Source: Clostridiales bacterium
GTDB lineage: Bacteria > Bacillota > Clostridia > Lachnospirales > Lachnospiraceae
Direction of reading: 5' to 3'
NCBI GenBank assembly: GCA_021204045.1
Contig: JAJQAA010000051.1
Span: 1-64,000, forward strand
DNA: 64,000 nucleotides
This document shows, piece by piece, positions 25,316 through 38,927 of this stretch (position 1 is the first letter of the stretch; each line of letters opens with the position of its first letter). The position numbers and the translations under genes were made by a program. The notes below the pieces were generated by a model. The model was given only the letters and a program-made list of their open reading frames with translations, did no database searches and had not been told where the DNA came from.

Positions 25316-26299
25316 TTAATTTTCCCGTATGCTTGCCAGAAAGCGGTTCCGGTTCTCCTGCTGCTGTTCCAGGCGGTACAGCTTCTCAACGCTGCGCGCC
25401 GGTGCCCAGGCTTTGTTGGTATTATAATAATAATTCAGCTGTTTCCAGTATTTCTCCGGGTACAGAAACAGATAGTAGAGACTGTCGTGATCCTCCCGGC
25501 TCAGCGGGAGGATCCGGTCATAGGCCTCCATCATTGCTAGGCCAAGCCATTCATTCCAGTCATGCTTTTCCATCACCTTCCGCATAAAATGATACAGATC
25601 ACGGATCTGGCAGCCGCGGTGCATCTGGTTAAACTCAATGAAGATCGCTTCATTCCCCCGCATCAGGAGATGATGCTGATTCAGATCCCCATGACATAAA
25701 AAAAGCCGGTTTTCCCGCTGTCCGTTCTCCAGAAACGCCAACCCCTCCTGCGCCGCAACCGCCTGCTCATACCAAGGCGAAAAATGTTGCATCACACAAA
25801 GTTCAAACGCATTCTTTTTTCGTTTATGCGAAACATAGGTGCGCACCCGCTTCATCTCGCGATTATGGCGTTCCATCTCCTTGGCCGGGCCCGGCGGCAG
25901 GATCGAACCAAGATCCCATTCTTCCTGCCATCCGACACTGCGCAGCGCCAGATGCAAACGGGCAATCCACCCGACTGCTGTCAGAATCTCACGGCTGTCC
26001 GCCAGCAGACACTCACGATCCGTAAACCAGTCCTTGAGAATATAATGGACGCCATCTCCGGCACACGTTATCAGATTTCCCTCCTGATTGCGCACATACT
26101 GATCTACCAGGCGAATCCCCTGCGTCTGCAATTTCGCCAGCACGGTCTCCTCAAACTCAAGCCGCCGTACACTGCCCCGGTATTCTCGCAGCAGTTTTCG
26201 TCCGTCAGAACGCTCGCAGATCCACGCCCCGCGCCCCCGGCGTACCTCAATGGTTTCCCCGTCATACTGCTGCAGCACCTCTAAATAATTGTCATTCAA
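25316..26299 (-). CDS. CotS family spore coat-associated kinase-like protein
   Basis: A protein of about 327 residues with an aminoglycoside-phosphotransferase-like kinase fold of the CotS/YutH/YsxE group, proteins of the spore coat. The catalytic loop is LCHGDLNQHHLL and the following metal motif reads IEFNQMHRG, with Glu in place of the usual Asp, which questions catalysis. The start is probably TTG at 26299, since GTGGAGGGG lies directly upstream; a GTG at 26326 has no site. It lies behind rpoC but after a terminator. It marks the organism as a spore former. Confidence 0.8.
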   Translation of the reverse strand: MNDNYLEVLQQYDGETIEVRRGRGAWICERSDGRKLLREYRGSVRRLEFEETVLAKLQTQGIRLVDQYVRNQEGNLITCAGDGVHYILKDWFTDRECLLADSREILTAVGWIARLHLALRSVGWQEEWDLGSILPPGPAKEMERHNREMKRVRTYVSHKRKKNAFELCVMQHFSPWYEQAVAAQEGLAFLENGQRENRLFLCHGDLNQHHLLMRGNEAIFIEFNQMHRGCQIRDLYHFMRKVMEKHDWNEWLGLAMMEAYDRILPLSREDHDSLYYLFLYPEKYWKQLNYYYNTNKAWAPARSVEKLYRLEQQQENRNRFLASIREN

Positions 26300-26371
26300 A
26301 ACTACCCCTCCACTCCTCTGGTCCACCGGCTACTTCCAGATTATGTGAAGCAAGAGCAATTTAGAACGCGT

Positions 26372-26415
26372 AAAAAGGAGCCGGCCGCAGCGCTCTCCGC
26401 GCCACAATCGGCTCC
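26372..26415 (-). terminator. Terminator of rpoBC
   Basis: GGAGCCG (26377-26383) pairs with CGGCTCC (26409-26415); minus-strand RNA continues TTTTTACG. It lies 70 bases after the rpoC stop. Confidence 0.85.
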
Positions 26416-26484
26416 GTCATTCACAAAAAACGATATCTTGCAAACGGAAAATGCTGTCGAAACGATGCCGCCCGCTTATTCCGC

Positions 26485-29400
26485 CTACTCTTCTACGCCC
26501 GCAGTCTCCGGCACTTCGTTTTCATCAATGTCAAAAACCTCCTGGGCTTCCTCGATGCTGTCCTCATCATCAGACAGGATCAGTTCATCATCATCAAGAA
26601 CAATATCATCATCCATGGAGACATCCATGTTGAGCTTCACCGCACGGTACTGCTTCATGCCCGTACCGGCCGGGATCAGCTTGCCGATGATGACGTTTTC
26701 CTTCAGGCCGATCAGGTGATCCACCTTGCCGTTGATCGCCGCTTCCGTCAGCACCTTGGTGGTCTCCTGGAAGGACGCGGCTGACAGGAAGGAATCGGTG
26801 GCCAGAGAGGCTTTCGTGATGCCCAGCATCACCTGCTTGCCTTCCGCCGGCTCCTTGCCTTCGGCAATCAGCTTCTCATTCATCTCATTAAAGTCAAGCA
26901 CATCGACCGAAATGCCCGGCAGCAGATCGCTGTCGCCGCTCTCTTCGATACGCACCTTTTTCAGCATCTGGCGGACAATCATCTCAACGTGTTTGTCGTT
27001 GATTTCCACACCCTGCAGACGGTACACACGCTGCACCTCACGGAGCATATAATCCTGCACGGCGCGAACACCCTTAATCTTGAGGATATCATGCGGGTTA
27101 ACGCTGCCCTCAGTCAGCTCGTCGCCGGCCTCGATCACCTGCTCATCCTGCACCTTGATGCGGGAGCCATAAGGAATCAGGTAGGTCTTGCTGTTGCCGC
27201 TCTCCGTATCGGTGACGACAATCTCGCGTTTCTTCTTGGTATCCTTGATCATCACCGTGCCGCCGAACTCGGAAATGATCGCCAGGCCTTTCGGCTTACG
27301 CGCCTCAAACAGCTCCTCGACACGCGGAAGACCCTGGGTGATATCGCCGCCGGCCACGCCGCCGGTATGGAAGGTACGCATCGTCAGCTGCGTGCCCGGC
27401 TCGCCGATGGACTGTGCGGCGATGATGCCAACCGCCTCACCGACCTGCACCGGCTGTCCGGTCGCCATGTTCGCGCCGTAACACTTCGCGCAGACGCCCA
27501 GGTGCGACTTGCAGGTCAGTACCGAACGGATCTTCACGGTATTGCGGCCCTGCTTATCCAGCGCTTTCATCACGGCAGCCGCATGCTTCGGCGTACACAT
27601 CTGATCCGACTGGATCACGACCTCTCCGGTATCCGGATCGGTGATCGTCTCAGCGATGAAACGCCCGGTAATGCGCTCCTGCAGCGTCTCGATCGTCTCC
27701 TTGCCATCCGAAAAGGCGCTGATCTCCATGTAGGGGATCTCCTTGCCCTCGCTGCAGTCCACCTCACGCACAATCAGATCCTGGGAAACATCTACCAGAC
27801 GGCGCGTCAGGTAACCGGAGTCCGCCGTACGCAGCGCCGTGTCGGACAGACCCTTGCGCGCGCCGTGCGCGGAAATAAAGTACTCCAGAACATCCAGACC
27901 CTCACGGAAGTTGGATTTGATCGGCAACTCAATCGTATGACCGGTCGTGTCTGCCATCAGGCCACGCATACCCGCAAGCTGCTTGATCTGCTTGTCGGAA
28001 CCACGCGCTCCGGAATCGGCCATCATGAAAATATTGTTGTATTTGTCCAGACCGCTCAGCAGATCATGCGTCAGCTGGTCGTCCGTATTCTTCCAGGTCT
28101 CAATGACCTCCTTGTAGCGCTCATCTTCTGTGATCAGACCGCGGCGGAAGTTCTTCGCGATGCGGTCCACCGTCGCCTGGGCATCCGCAATCAGCTGCGG
28201 TTTGGAGGCCGGAACCGTCATATCGGAAATCGATACGGTCATCGCCGCCTTTGTCGAATACTTGTAACCGATCGCCTTGATGTCATCCAGCGTCACCGCC
28301 GTCTGAATCGCGCCATGAATATCGATGACCTTCTCAAGAATCTGCTTTAACTGCTTCTTGGCAACATGGAAATCGATCTCCAGCTTTAACTCATTGCCCG
28401 GAATGCTGCGATCCACAAAGCCCAGATCCTGCGGGATAATCTCGTTGAAAATGAAACGTCCGATCGTCGACTCGACGACTCCGGAACTCACCGTGCCGTC
28501 CGGCATCGTCTTCTGCACGCGCACCTTCACCCGCGAATGCAGGGTTGCCGCGCCGTTCTCATAAGCAAGGATCGCTTCGTTAACACTCTTGAATATTTTA
28601 CCCTCACCGATCACGCCGGAACGCTCCTGGGTCAGATAATAGATGCCCAGCACCATATCCTGCGACGGTACCGCCACCGGGCCACCGTCGGACGGCTTGA
28701 GCAGGTTGTTCGGGGAGAGCAGCAAAAACCGGCACTCCGCCTGCGCTTCCTCGGACAGCGGCAGATGCACTGCCATCTGGTCGCCGTCGAAGTCCGCGTT
28801 GAACGCGGTACATACCAGCGGATGCAGTTTGATCGCCTTGCCCTCAACCAGGATCGGTTCAAACGCCTGGATACCCAGACGATGCAGGGTAGGCGCGCGG
28901 TTCAGCATCACCGGGTGCTCCTTGATCACTTCCTCCAGGACGTCCCAGACCTCCGGCTGCAGGCGCTCCACCATCTTTTTGGCGCTCTTGATATTGTGAG
29001 CCGTGCCGTTCTGCACCAGCTCCTTCATCACAAACGGCTTGAACAGCTCGATCGCCATCTCCTTGGGCAGACCGCACTGATAGATCTTGAGTTCGGGGCC
29101 GACCACGATAACCGAACGGCCGGAGTAGTCGACACGCTTACCCAACAGGTTCTGACGGAAGCGTCCCTGCTTACCCTTAAGCATATCGGAGAGGGACTTC
29201 AGCGCGCGATTGCCCGGTCCGGTAACCGGCCGCCCGCGGCGCCCGTTATCAAACAGCGCGTCAACCGCCTCCTGCAACATGCGCTTCTCATTGCGCACGA
29301 TGATATCCGGCGCGCCCAGCTCGAGCAGACGGGCCAGACGGTTGTTGCGGTTAATAATGCGGCGGTAAAGATCGTTCAAATCAGAAGTCGCGAAACGGCC

Positions 29401-30159
29401 GCCATCCAGCTGTGTCATCGGACGGATGTCCGGCGGCAGCACCGGAATTACGGTCATTACCATCCATTCCGGTTTGTTCCCGGAATTGCGGAAGGCCTCG
29501 ACCACTTCCAGCCGCTTGATGATACGGGCACGCTTCTGCCCGCTGGACTCCTTCAGCTCCTTGCGCAGCTGCTCGGACTCTTTATTAAGATTGATGGCTT
29601 TGAGCAGCTCCAGCACCGCCTCGGCGCCCATGCCGACGCGGAACGAGCCGTGTCCCCATTTTTCCAGTTCTTCGCGATATTCCTTCTCGGACAGCACCTG
29701 TTTGTACTGCAGGCTGGTCTGCCCCGCGTCAAGCACGATGTAAGAAGCGAAATACAGCACTTTCTCCAGCACGCGTGGGGAGATGTCCAGAATCAGACCC
29801 ATCCGGCTCGGGATCCCCTTAAAATACCAGATATGGGAGACGGGCGCGGCCAGCGTAATATGGCCGATGCGCTCTCTGCGGACACTGGACTTGGTCACCT
29901 CAACGCCGCAGCGATCGCAGACCACACCCTTGAAACGGATCTTTTTATACTTTCCGCAATGGCACTCCCAGTCCTTCGTCGGCCCGAAAATGCGTTCGCA
30001 GAACAGTCCATCACGCTCCGGCTTCAATGTCCGGTAGTTGATCGTCTCCGGCTTTTTTACCTCGCCGTGCGACCATTCCAGAATCTTCTCCGGGGAAGCC
30101 AGACCAATCTTGATGGCCTCAAAAGTCAATGGCTGATAAGTTTCCTTTGTCTCAGGCAT
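26485..30159 (-). CDS. rpoC: DNA-directed RNA polymerase subunit beta'
   Basis: A 1224-residue protein, usual for low-GC Gram-positives. The N-terminal zinc ribbon has Cys66, Cys68, Cys81 and Cys84 ([20 protein letters not shown]). The active-site motif [14 protein letters not shown] lies near residue 453 and binds the catalytic Mg2+. The second zinc site is in CTPKHAA...[15 protein letters not shown]. The trigger-loop region holds [19 protein letters not shown]. It follows rpoB after 18 bases with GGAGT upstream. The acidic C-terminal tail is somewhat long. Confidence 0.99.
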   Translation of the reverse strand: MPETKETYQPLTFEAIKIGLASPEKILEWSHGEVKKPETINYRTLKPERDGLFCERIFGPTKDWECHCGKYKKIRFKGVVCDRCGVEVTKSSVRRERIGHITLAAPVSHIWYFKGIPSRMGLILDISPRVLEKVLYFASYIVLDAGQTSLQYKQVLSEKEYREELEKWGHGSFRVGMGAEAVLELLKAINLNKESEQLRKELKESSGQKRARIIKRLEVVEAFRNSGNKPEWMVMTVIPVLPPDIRPMTQLDGGRFATSDLNDLYRRIINRNNRLARLLELGAPDIIVRNEKRMLQEAVDALFDNGRRGRPVTGPGNRALKSLSDMLKGKQGRFRQNLLGKRVDYSGRSVIVVGPELKIYQCGLPKEMAIELFKPFVMKELVQNGTAHNIKSAKKMVERLQPEVWDVLEEVIKEHPVMLNRAPTLHRLGIQAFEPILVEGKAIKLHPLVCTAFNADFDGDQMAVHLPLSEEAQAECRFLLLSPNNLLKPSDGGPVAVPSQDMVLGIYYLTQERSGVIGEGKIFKSVNEAILAYENGAATLHSRVKVRVQKTMPDGTVSSGVVESTIGRFIFNEIIPQDLGFVDRSIPGNELKLEIDFHVAKKQLKQILEKVIDIHGAIQTAVTLDDIKAIGYKYSTKAAMTVSISDMTVPASKPQLIADAQATVDRIAKNFRRGLITEDERYKEVIETWKNTDDQLTHDLLSGLDKYNNIFMMADSGARGSDKQIKQLAGMRGLMADTTGHTIELPIKSNFREGLDVLEYFISAHGARKGLSDTALRTADSGYLTRRLVDVSQDLIVREVDCSEGKEIPYMEISAFSDGKETIETLQERITGRFIAETITDPDTGEVVIQSDQMCTPKHAAAVMKALDKQGRNTVKIRSVLTCKSHLGVCAKCYGANMATGQPVQVGEAVGIIAAQSIGEPGTQLTMRTFHTGGVAGGDITQGLPRVEELFEARKPKGLAIISEFGGTVMIKDTKKKREIVVTDTESGNSKTYLIPYGSRIKVQDEQVIEAGDELTEGSVNPHDILKIKGVRAVQDYMLREVQRVYRLQGVEINDKHVEMIVRQMLKKVRIEESGDSDLLPGISVDVLDFNEMNEKLIAEGKEPAEGKQVMLGITKASLATDSFLSAASFQETTKVLTEAAINGKVDHLIGLKENVIIGKLIPAGTGMKQYRAVKLNMDVSMDDDIVLDDDELILSDDEDSIEEAQEVFDIDENEVPETAGVEE

Positions 30160-30177
30160 GAGAGATACTCCCTTCTG

Positions 30178-34050
<3,873 letters not shown>

Positions 34051-34150
34051 TGACGTTTCACCCCTGTTTTACTGGAAAATTGTTTGGACAACAAAAAGCA
34101 TGGCAATTTAGGGCGCAAAAGTCCTATGCTGCCACGATAGAGCAAATTTC

Positions 34151-34179
34151 ATAATATCACAGCGCTGTCAAGCTGTCAA
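34151..34179 (-). promoter_or_regulatory. Sigma-A promoter of rpoBC
   Basis: Minus strand TTGACA (34179-34174), 17 bases, TATTAT (34156-34151). A second TTGACA lies within the spacer at 34170-34165. The transcript would carry a leader of about 95 bases before rpoB. Confidence 0.85.
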
Positions 34180-34187
34180 GTTTTTCC

Positions 34188-34216
34188 TTGCAAAAAATCA
34201 GAAGCAATGATATACT
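34188..34216 (+). promoter_or_regulatory. Promoter of the membrane-anchored protein gene
   Basis: TTGCAA (34188-34193), 17 bases, TATACT (34211-34216). Its -35 is eight bases from the -35 of the divergent rpoBC promoter. Confidence 0.65.
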
Positions 34217-34267
34217 GTTAGTTGGTCTGAGCCATTACGACAAATGAAACGAGTGGAGGTATTCCCC

Positions 34268-34714
34268 ATGAATGTTTTTCTCAATGTTTTGCTGGTCATC
34301 CTGTTGATCGTAGTTGTCGCGCTGGTCGTGCTGGTCATCCTGGGAAGGAGACTCGAGAAACGCCAGGTGGAGCAGCAGCAGCTGTTGGAAGCCACGAAGC
34401 AGACGGTTTCCATATTGGTAATCGATAAGAAAAAACTAAAGATCAAAGAATCCGGACTCCCCAAGCAGGTTTATGAGCAGACCCCCTGGTATCTGCGCCG
34501 GACAAAGGTTCCCGTGATCAAAGCCAAGGTTGGCCCGAGGGTTATGAATCTGATGGCAGATGATCGGGTCTTCGCCACGCTGCCGGTCAAAACCGAAGCC
34601 AAGGTTTCCATCAGCGGCATCTACATCACCGAGATCAAGAGCGTGCGCGGCGGCGCCGTACCGCAGCCTCCGAAGAAAAAGGGCTTCCTGGCAAGGTTCC
34701 GCAAGGATAAATAA
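34268..34714 (+). CDS. Membrane-anchored conserved hypothetical protein
   Basis: A 148-residue protein with one N-terminal membrane helix (VFLNVLLVILLIVVVALVVL, residues 3-22), then a coiled-coil-like charged stretch and a cytosolic part containing KKKLKIKESGLPKQVYEQTP and WYLRRTKVPVIKAKVGPRVM, ending in a basic tail. Proteins of this kind occur in Lachnospiraceae without assigned function. The ATG at 34268 follows GTGGAGGT; an ATG 24 bases earlier lacks a site. Orientation suggests the soluble part faces the cytosol. Confidence 0.75.
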   Translation: MNVFLNVLLVILLIVVVALVVLVILGRRLEKRQVEQQQLLEATKQTVSILVIDKKKLKIKESGLPKQVYEQTPWYLRRTKVPVIKAKVGPRVMNLMADDRVFATLPVKTEAKVSISGIYITEIKSVRGGAVPQPPKKKGFLARFRKDK

Positions 34715-34785
34715 CCAGGTTCATCAGCACATTCTATCTATTATAGAAGAAACGCTAACTCATATAAAAACAGCTAATACGGAAA

Positions 34786-34836
34786 GGCGCTGTCTCATCA
34801 TCCGAAATGGATGGTTGGCAGCGCCCCTTATTTTTT
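34786..34836 (+). terminator. Terminator after the membrane-anchored protein gene
   Basis: GGCGCTG (34786-34792) pairs with CAGCGCC (34819-34825), with CATCC/GGATG inside, followed by TTATTTTTT. Confidence 0.8.
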
Positions 34837-34889
34837 CCACTAATTCTCTTTAACAATCTGTCAGAAAACCCGAACAATTTCCTTCGCAA

Positions 34890-35738
34890 TTACAGTTTAG
34901 AATCGGACTGAACCTCAGAATCGGACTTTACCCCCGGTTTTGTCTCCAACTGCGATTTTGTATCTAACTGCGGTTTTGTATCTGTCCCGCCTGCCAGCTG
35001 CTTCTCACTCTTTACAGAAATTTCTTCCTGCTTGCCCTCATCCGTGTCGTCTTCCTTCTTCTTATCCTCCAGGTCTTCTTTCCCCGGTTCTTTTTTCACC
35101 GATTCTTCTTCCGTCGATTCTTCTTTGACAAACAGCGCCTTCAGCTTCGCGAATCCCCCAAACTGTCCGATCACACCAATCGCTGCAATCACGGCCGCCA
35201 CGATCAGCAAACTCGGCAGACTTTCCACACCGATCAGTGGCAGCAGGGAGGTCGACAGCAGGACGGCCCCGCTTATCGCGCCGCACCAGATCACCGCTGC
35301 GCGCACAAAGCGAAGCGCGCGTACCGCCACGATCAGGGCAAGAATAAAGGCTGCCGCGACGGTCCACCACTGCGTTTCCATCTGCGTCGCCACATTGAGG
35401 ATATTGATCACCGCACAGAAGGTCATAATACCCGCAAACAAAAAGACGCCCACTTCATACAGTGAAAACGCGGCGATCGCCAGTATCGCGCCGATCACCA
35501 GTCCCACCAGCAGCGACTGCCCCGACGAAAGCCCGAAAAAGCTTCCCGCAGAGCTGCCAATCAGGAATCCCGCAATCAGACCTGCAGCCGTAATGCAGAT
35601 TTTCAGCAATCGATAGCTGAACAGCAGGCAAGCCAGGCCGAACACAATGCTTGCCAGAAACACCAATGCATTCTTCTCCTGGCCGGCAATCAGAAGCTGC
35701 TGCCCCAGCGTCACAAAATTCACATTTGCCATGTACAT
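34890..35738 (-). CDS. Multi-pass membrane protein with charged C-terminal tail
   Basis: A protein of about 282 residues. It has some seven to eight membrane segments in the first 205 residues, with small-residue helices such as AAGLIAGFLIGSSAGSFFGL, recalling the TMEM198/DUF4203-like layout. The last 85 residues are polar and repeat K-P-x-L-D-T-K-S-Q-L and similar units (TKPQLDTKSQLETKPGVKS). The start is taken at 35738, the ATG seven bases after a G6 run; a longer frame to 35864 has no ribosome site. Function unknown. It lies 20 bases after the DUF1934 gene and probably shares its message. Confidence 0.65.
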   Translation of the reverse strand: MYMANVNFVTLGQQLLIAGQEKNALVFLASIVFGLACLLFSYRLLKICITAAGLIAGFLIGSSAGSFFGLSSGQSLLVGLVIGAILAIAAFSLYEVGVFLFAGIMTFCAVINILNVATQMETQWWTVAAAFILALIVAVRALRFVRAAVIWCGAISGAVLLSTSLLPLIGVESLPSLLIVAAVIAAIGVIGQFGGFAKLKALFVKEESTEEESVKKEPGKEDLEDKKKEDDTDEGKQEEISVKSEKQLAGGTDTKPQLDTKSQLETKPGVKSDSEVQSDSKL

Positions 35739-35758
35739 CCCCATTCCCCCCTTTTGTA

Positions 35759-36208
35759 TTATTGCGTCAGCTGCAGCTGAGCTTTTTCCCTCGAACAGAT
35801 ATCCATCGTGATATTGCAGTTGGAGATATGCTGATAATTGATATCCAGCGAGTAGTTGACACAAACCTTCAGGCTATCCTCCTGCTCATCAAGCGTGATC
35901 TCATTCGTGGAGAGCTCCACCAGCATCTCCCCCATCGGCGTCGCGTATCGCGTCTGTGATTTCTGAGAAGGCGCGAATATCATGTGCGCGCCGATCGCAC
36001 CCTGTTTGCGGATATCCATCTCCTGCGGCGAAATTTTTACCGTGTTTCGTACGCTTCCTTCTATCCCCTCCATCATCTCGTCATAGATGATGTAATGCTT
36101 CCCATTCTTCTGAAAGTAATCACCGGTTGTGATCATTTCCAGATTATCACTGTCCTGGCCAGGCTGTTCATGCAACCCCGTCACCCGGATCAGCACCTCT
36201 CTCGTCAT
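35759..36208 (-). CDS. DUF1934 domain-containing protein
   Basis: A 149-residue protein of the DUF1934 family, a calycin-like beta-barrel: MTREVLIRVTGLHEQ at the start, HYIIYDEMMEG, NTVKISPQEMDIRKQG, and YATPMGEMLVELSTNEITL. The family, which includes B. subtilis YwiB, has no firm function; its genes often neighbour those for wall synthesis or arginyl-tRNA synthetase. The ATG at 36208 is favoured, since the GGGG site would abut the one at 36217. It follows murI closely in one operon with ddl. Confidence 0.8.
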   Translation of the reverse strand: MTREVLIRVTGLHEQPGQDSDNLEMITTGDYFQKNGKHYIIYDEMMEGIEGSVRNTVKISPQEMDIRKQGAIGAHMIFAPSQKSQTRYATPMGEMLVELSTNEITLDEQEDSLKVCVNYSLDINYQHISNCNITMDICSREKAQLQLTQ

Positions 36209-36220
36209 CGTTCTCATCCC

Positions 36221-37078
36221 CTAGTAATTTTCTATATCAATTTTCCGCGTTTCCTTCACTTCGTTCGGCAGAATAGACCTGGCAAAGTCAGTAAATTTTT
36301 CCGCGAGATCGCTGACATAAAACTGATATCTTTCTTCGTCCAAAGATCCATCCGGAGCTTCCGGCAAATTCCGGCCAGCTTCCGGATCCCGGCTGATCCC
36401 CCGCTCCCGCAGAAGCGCTTTCAGCTCCAGCGCCGTCTCATAAGCCGGGTTAACCAACGTCACTCCCTCGCCCATCAAACGTCCCAGCGTCGAACGCAGC
36501 AATGGATAATGCGTACAGCCCAGCACCAGCGTGTCAATATATTTTCCCTTGAGCACGCTCAGATATCGGGAAGCGATCTCGTCCGTCACCGAATCGTGTA
36601 GCAACCCCTCCTCCACCAGAGGAACGAACAACGGACAGGCTTTGCCAAACACCTCGATATCCGGCCGCATGCGGCGCATTACCTCCGTGTAAATGCCGCT
36701 CCCGATCGTGCCCTCGGTGCCAATCACACCGATCCGGCCGTTGCGGGTGGCCTGCACCGCTGTCTTTGCTCCGGCCTCGATCACGCCGATTACCGGAATA
36801 TCTGTTTCCCCCGCCACTGTCTCCAGCGCATAGGAGCTTGCCGTGTTGCAGGCAATCACGATCGCCTTGACGTCGCGGGTACGCAGAAAACGAATGATCT
36901 GGCGCGAATAGCGCACTACAGTATCCTTCGATTTGCTGCCGTAAGGCAGACGCGCCGTATCTCCAAAATAAACGATCCGCTCCTCCGGGATCTGCCGCAT
37001 AATCTCCCGCGCCACGGTGAGGCCGCCGACGCCGGAATCAAACACACCCACCGGAGCGTTTTTATCAATCTTACTCAT
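36221..37078 (-). CDS. murI: Glutamate racemase
   Basis: A 285-residue cofactor-free racemase that makes D-glutamate for peptidoglycan. VFDSGVGGLTVAREI and FGDTARLPYGSKS form the first half of the site; CNTASSYALETVAGE and VLGCTHYPLLRSTLG carry the two catalytic cysteines. Length is slightly above usual, with an acidic C-terminal extension. The ATG overlaps the end of ddl by four bases, so D-Ala-D-Ala and D-Glu supply are coupled in one operon. Confidence 0.96.
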   Translation of the reverse strand: MSKIDKNAPVGVFDSGVGGLTVAREIMRQIPEERIVYFGDTARLPYGSKSKDTVVRYSRQIIRFLRTRDVKAIVIACNTASSYALETVAGETDIPVIGVIEAGAKTAVQATRNGRIGVIGTEGTIGSGIYTEVMRRMRPDIEVFGKACPLFVPLVEEGLLHDSVTDEIASRYLSVLKGKYIDTLVLGCTHYPLLRSTLGRLMGEGVTLVNPAYETALELKALLRERGISRDPEAGRNLPEAPDGSLDEERYQFYVSDLAEKFTDFARSILPNEVKETRKIDIENY

Positions 37079-38151
37079 TCCACCATCCCCGGCCGCTCAA
37101 ACGCCAGCCGAATCAGCTCACCGATCAGCTCCCGCTTCGAAATTCCCGCAGCCTCCCACAGTGTCGGATACATACTGATCGCGGTAAATCCCGGCATCGT
37201 GTTGATCTCATTGAACACCACTTCGCCGTCCTCCGTAACAAAAAAGTCAACCCGCGCCAGCCCGTAACCGTCGACTGCGTTAAAAATACGCTCCGCCGCC
37301 CGGCGCACACGCTGCGCGGAATCGCCCGGCAGCTCCGGATTCACCACCGTGCGCGAGGCGCTGTTGAAATATTTTGCGTCATAATCATAAAATTCCGCGG
37401 CCGCGAAGATCTCGCCCACACCGGAGGAACGCACCGGCTTTTCTCCTCCGCCCAATACCGCGCATTCGATCTCATGCCCGATAATTGTCTCTTCAATGAG
37501 AACCTTGCGGTCATGGCAAATCGCCTCCGTAAGACCGGCAACCAGCTCCTCACGATTGTGCGCCTTAGTAATGCCGCGGGATGATCCGGCATTGGACGGC
37601 TTGACAAAGACCGGGTACGAGAATTTTTCCTCAACCTGCGCAATAATGCCATCCATATTTTTGCGCAACTCCCAGTCAAACGCCGCCACATAATCAGCCT
37701 GGCGGATGCCCAGCCCATCCACGATCTGTTTTGTATACATTTTATCCATAGAAACCGCGGAAGCCAGCACGCCGCAGCCCACATAAGGAATACGCGCCAG
37801 TTCAAACAAGCCCTGGATCGTGCCGTCCTCGCCATAAGGGCCATGCAGAACCGGGAACACAACGTCAATTGTAACTGTCTCGACAGTGCCATCCTCGCGC
37901 GTCAGCACAATCCCACGTTTTGTCGCGTCCGGCGAAATCACCGCCTCCACGCGGCTCTCCTTCCAGGAGCCGGAACGAACCGATTCCAAATCCGGCGCCA
38001 GCAACCAATGTCCCTCTTCCGTAATGCCCAACAGATAACATTCATATGTATCCTGATCAATCAGGTCAATCACGTTGGCCGCCGACATGCAGGAGACAAG
38101 GTGCTCCGATGACTGGCCGCCGAAAATTACCGCGATTTTCTTTTTTTCCAT
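37075..38151 (-). CDS. ddl: D-alanine--D-alanine ligase
   Basis: A 358-residue ATP-grasp ligase that joins two D-alanines for the peptidoglycan stem. Visible motifs are FGGQSSEHLVSCMSAANV at the start, VFPVLHGPYGEDGTIQGLFE, the ATP-grasp loop KPSNAGSSRGITKA, and the metal/substrate region RVDFFVTEDGEVVFNEINTM followed by PGFTAISMYP. The loop residues fit a D-Ala-D-Ala rather than D-Ala-D-Lac enzyme as far as can be judged by eye. GGAGGATT lies upstream. It leads the ddl-murI-DUF1934 operon. Confidence 0.95.
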   Translation of the reverse strand: MEKKKIAVIFGGQSSEHLVSCMSAANVIDLIDQDTYECYLLGITEEGHWLLAPDLESVRSGSWKESRVEAVISPDATKRGIVLTREDGTVETVTIDVVFPVLHGPYGEDGTIQGLFELARIPYVGCGVLASAVSMDKMYTKQIVDGLGIRQADYVAAFDWELRKNMDGIIAQVEEKFSYPVFVKPSNAGSSRGITKAHNREELVAGLTEAICHDRKVLIEETIIGHEIECAVLGGGEKPVRSSGVGEIFAAAEFYDYDAKYFNSASRTVVNPELPGDSAQRVRRAAERIFNAVDGYGLARVDFFVTEDGEVVFNEINTMPGFTAISMYPTLWEAAGISKRELIGELIRLAFERPGMVE

Positions 38152-38188
38152 GTGGAAATCCTCCCTGGATTATTTCCCGTATTGCTTC

Positions 38189-38218
38189 GTTTACATGATA
38201 CCATACCTGTCAATAATT
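38189..38218 (+). promoter_or_regulatory. Sigma-F-type promoter of spoIIR
   Basis: GTTTA (38189-38193), exactly 15 bases, GTCAATAATT (38209-38218). This matches the forespore consensus GYWTA-N15-GGNRANAHT closely, with the second G of the -10 replaced. It lies 29 bases before the start codon of spoIIR, a known sigma-F gene. Confidence 0.7.
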
Positions 38219-38246
38219 TAAAAGAATGAAATATGGAGGTTTTCTT

Positions 38247-38927
38247 ATGAATATTGAAAAAAATCCGGGATTTCGACAGGCAATGTGGATTTCTCTGCTT
38301 TGTCTTCTGGCAGCTCTGCTCTGCATGATGAGTGGTCTTCGGCGGGAACGGGAGGCACTGGCAGCGCGGATTGTACCGGCCGTGCTGCGGTTTCATGTCC
38401 TCGCGGACAGCGATGCCCCGGAGGATCAGCAGGTAAAGCTTGAGGTGCGCAGCCTTATTCTTGATTATATTCACGGGCGGCTGGATGATGACTCTGAGAA
38501 AGAGGATACCGTTCGCTGGCTTAAGCAGCACGCTGATGAAGTCACAGCGACAGCCGACGATTATCTGACTACGCAGGGGTTTCCCTATCGCTCTACCCTC
38601 ACATTGACACGAGAATATTTTCCGTCCCGGGTCTATGATAATTTTGTTTTTCCCTGCGGCTGGTATGACGCTGTGCGCGTCGTGCTTGGCAACGGTAAGG
38701 GGCATAACTGGTGGTGCGTTCTCTACCCCCGGTTCTGTTTTGCCGACGCGGTCTGCACCACTGTACCGGAGGAAAGTCTTGCGCTTCTGGAACAAAAAAT
38801 CGGCCGGGAGGATTTCCTGCTGCTGCAGGATCCCCGTCCCGACCGAAACTTCTCATTTCAGTTCCGGCTGTTCCCCGGTTTATCCTTTTACTCTACCGTC
38901 GCCAGCCCGGCCACGCCCCAGTCATAG
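38247..38927 (+). CDS. spoIIR: Stage II sporulation protein R
   Basis: A 226-residue protein with an N-terminal membrane/signal segment (ISLLCLLAALLCMMSG) and the SpoIIR domain: VLRFHVLADSDAPEDQQVKL, VRSLILDYI, YFPSRVYDNFVFPCGWYDAV and GKGHNWWCVLYPRFC. SpoIIR is secreted by the forespore and triggers SpoIIGA to cleave pro-sigma-E in the mother cell. The ATG at 38247 has ATGGAGG upstream and a sigma-F-like promoter in place. Its last 40 bases overlap the 3' end of the convergent TolC-like gene, leaving no room for a terminator. Confidence 0.95.
   Translation: MNIEKNPGFRQAMWISLLCLLAALLCMMSGLRREREALAARIVPAVLRFHVLADSDAPEDQQVKLEVRSLILDYIHGRLDDDSEKEDTVRWLKQHADEVTATADDYLTTQGFPYRSTLTLTREYFPSRVYDNFVFPCGWYDAVRVVLGNGKGHNWWCVLYPRFCFADAVCTTVPEESLALLEQKIGREDFLLLQDPRPDRNFSFQFRLFPGLSFYSTVASPATPQS

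Noticed and set aside
26300-26371. CATAATCT upstream of the CotS-type gene as a sigma-E or sigma-K -10 box
   Set aside because: No acceptable -35 at the right distance for either factor.
26989-28350. A 453-codon plus-strand frame inside rpoC
   Set aside because: Same reason: a shadow frame with Arg/His/Leu-rich composition and no ribosome site.
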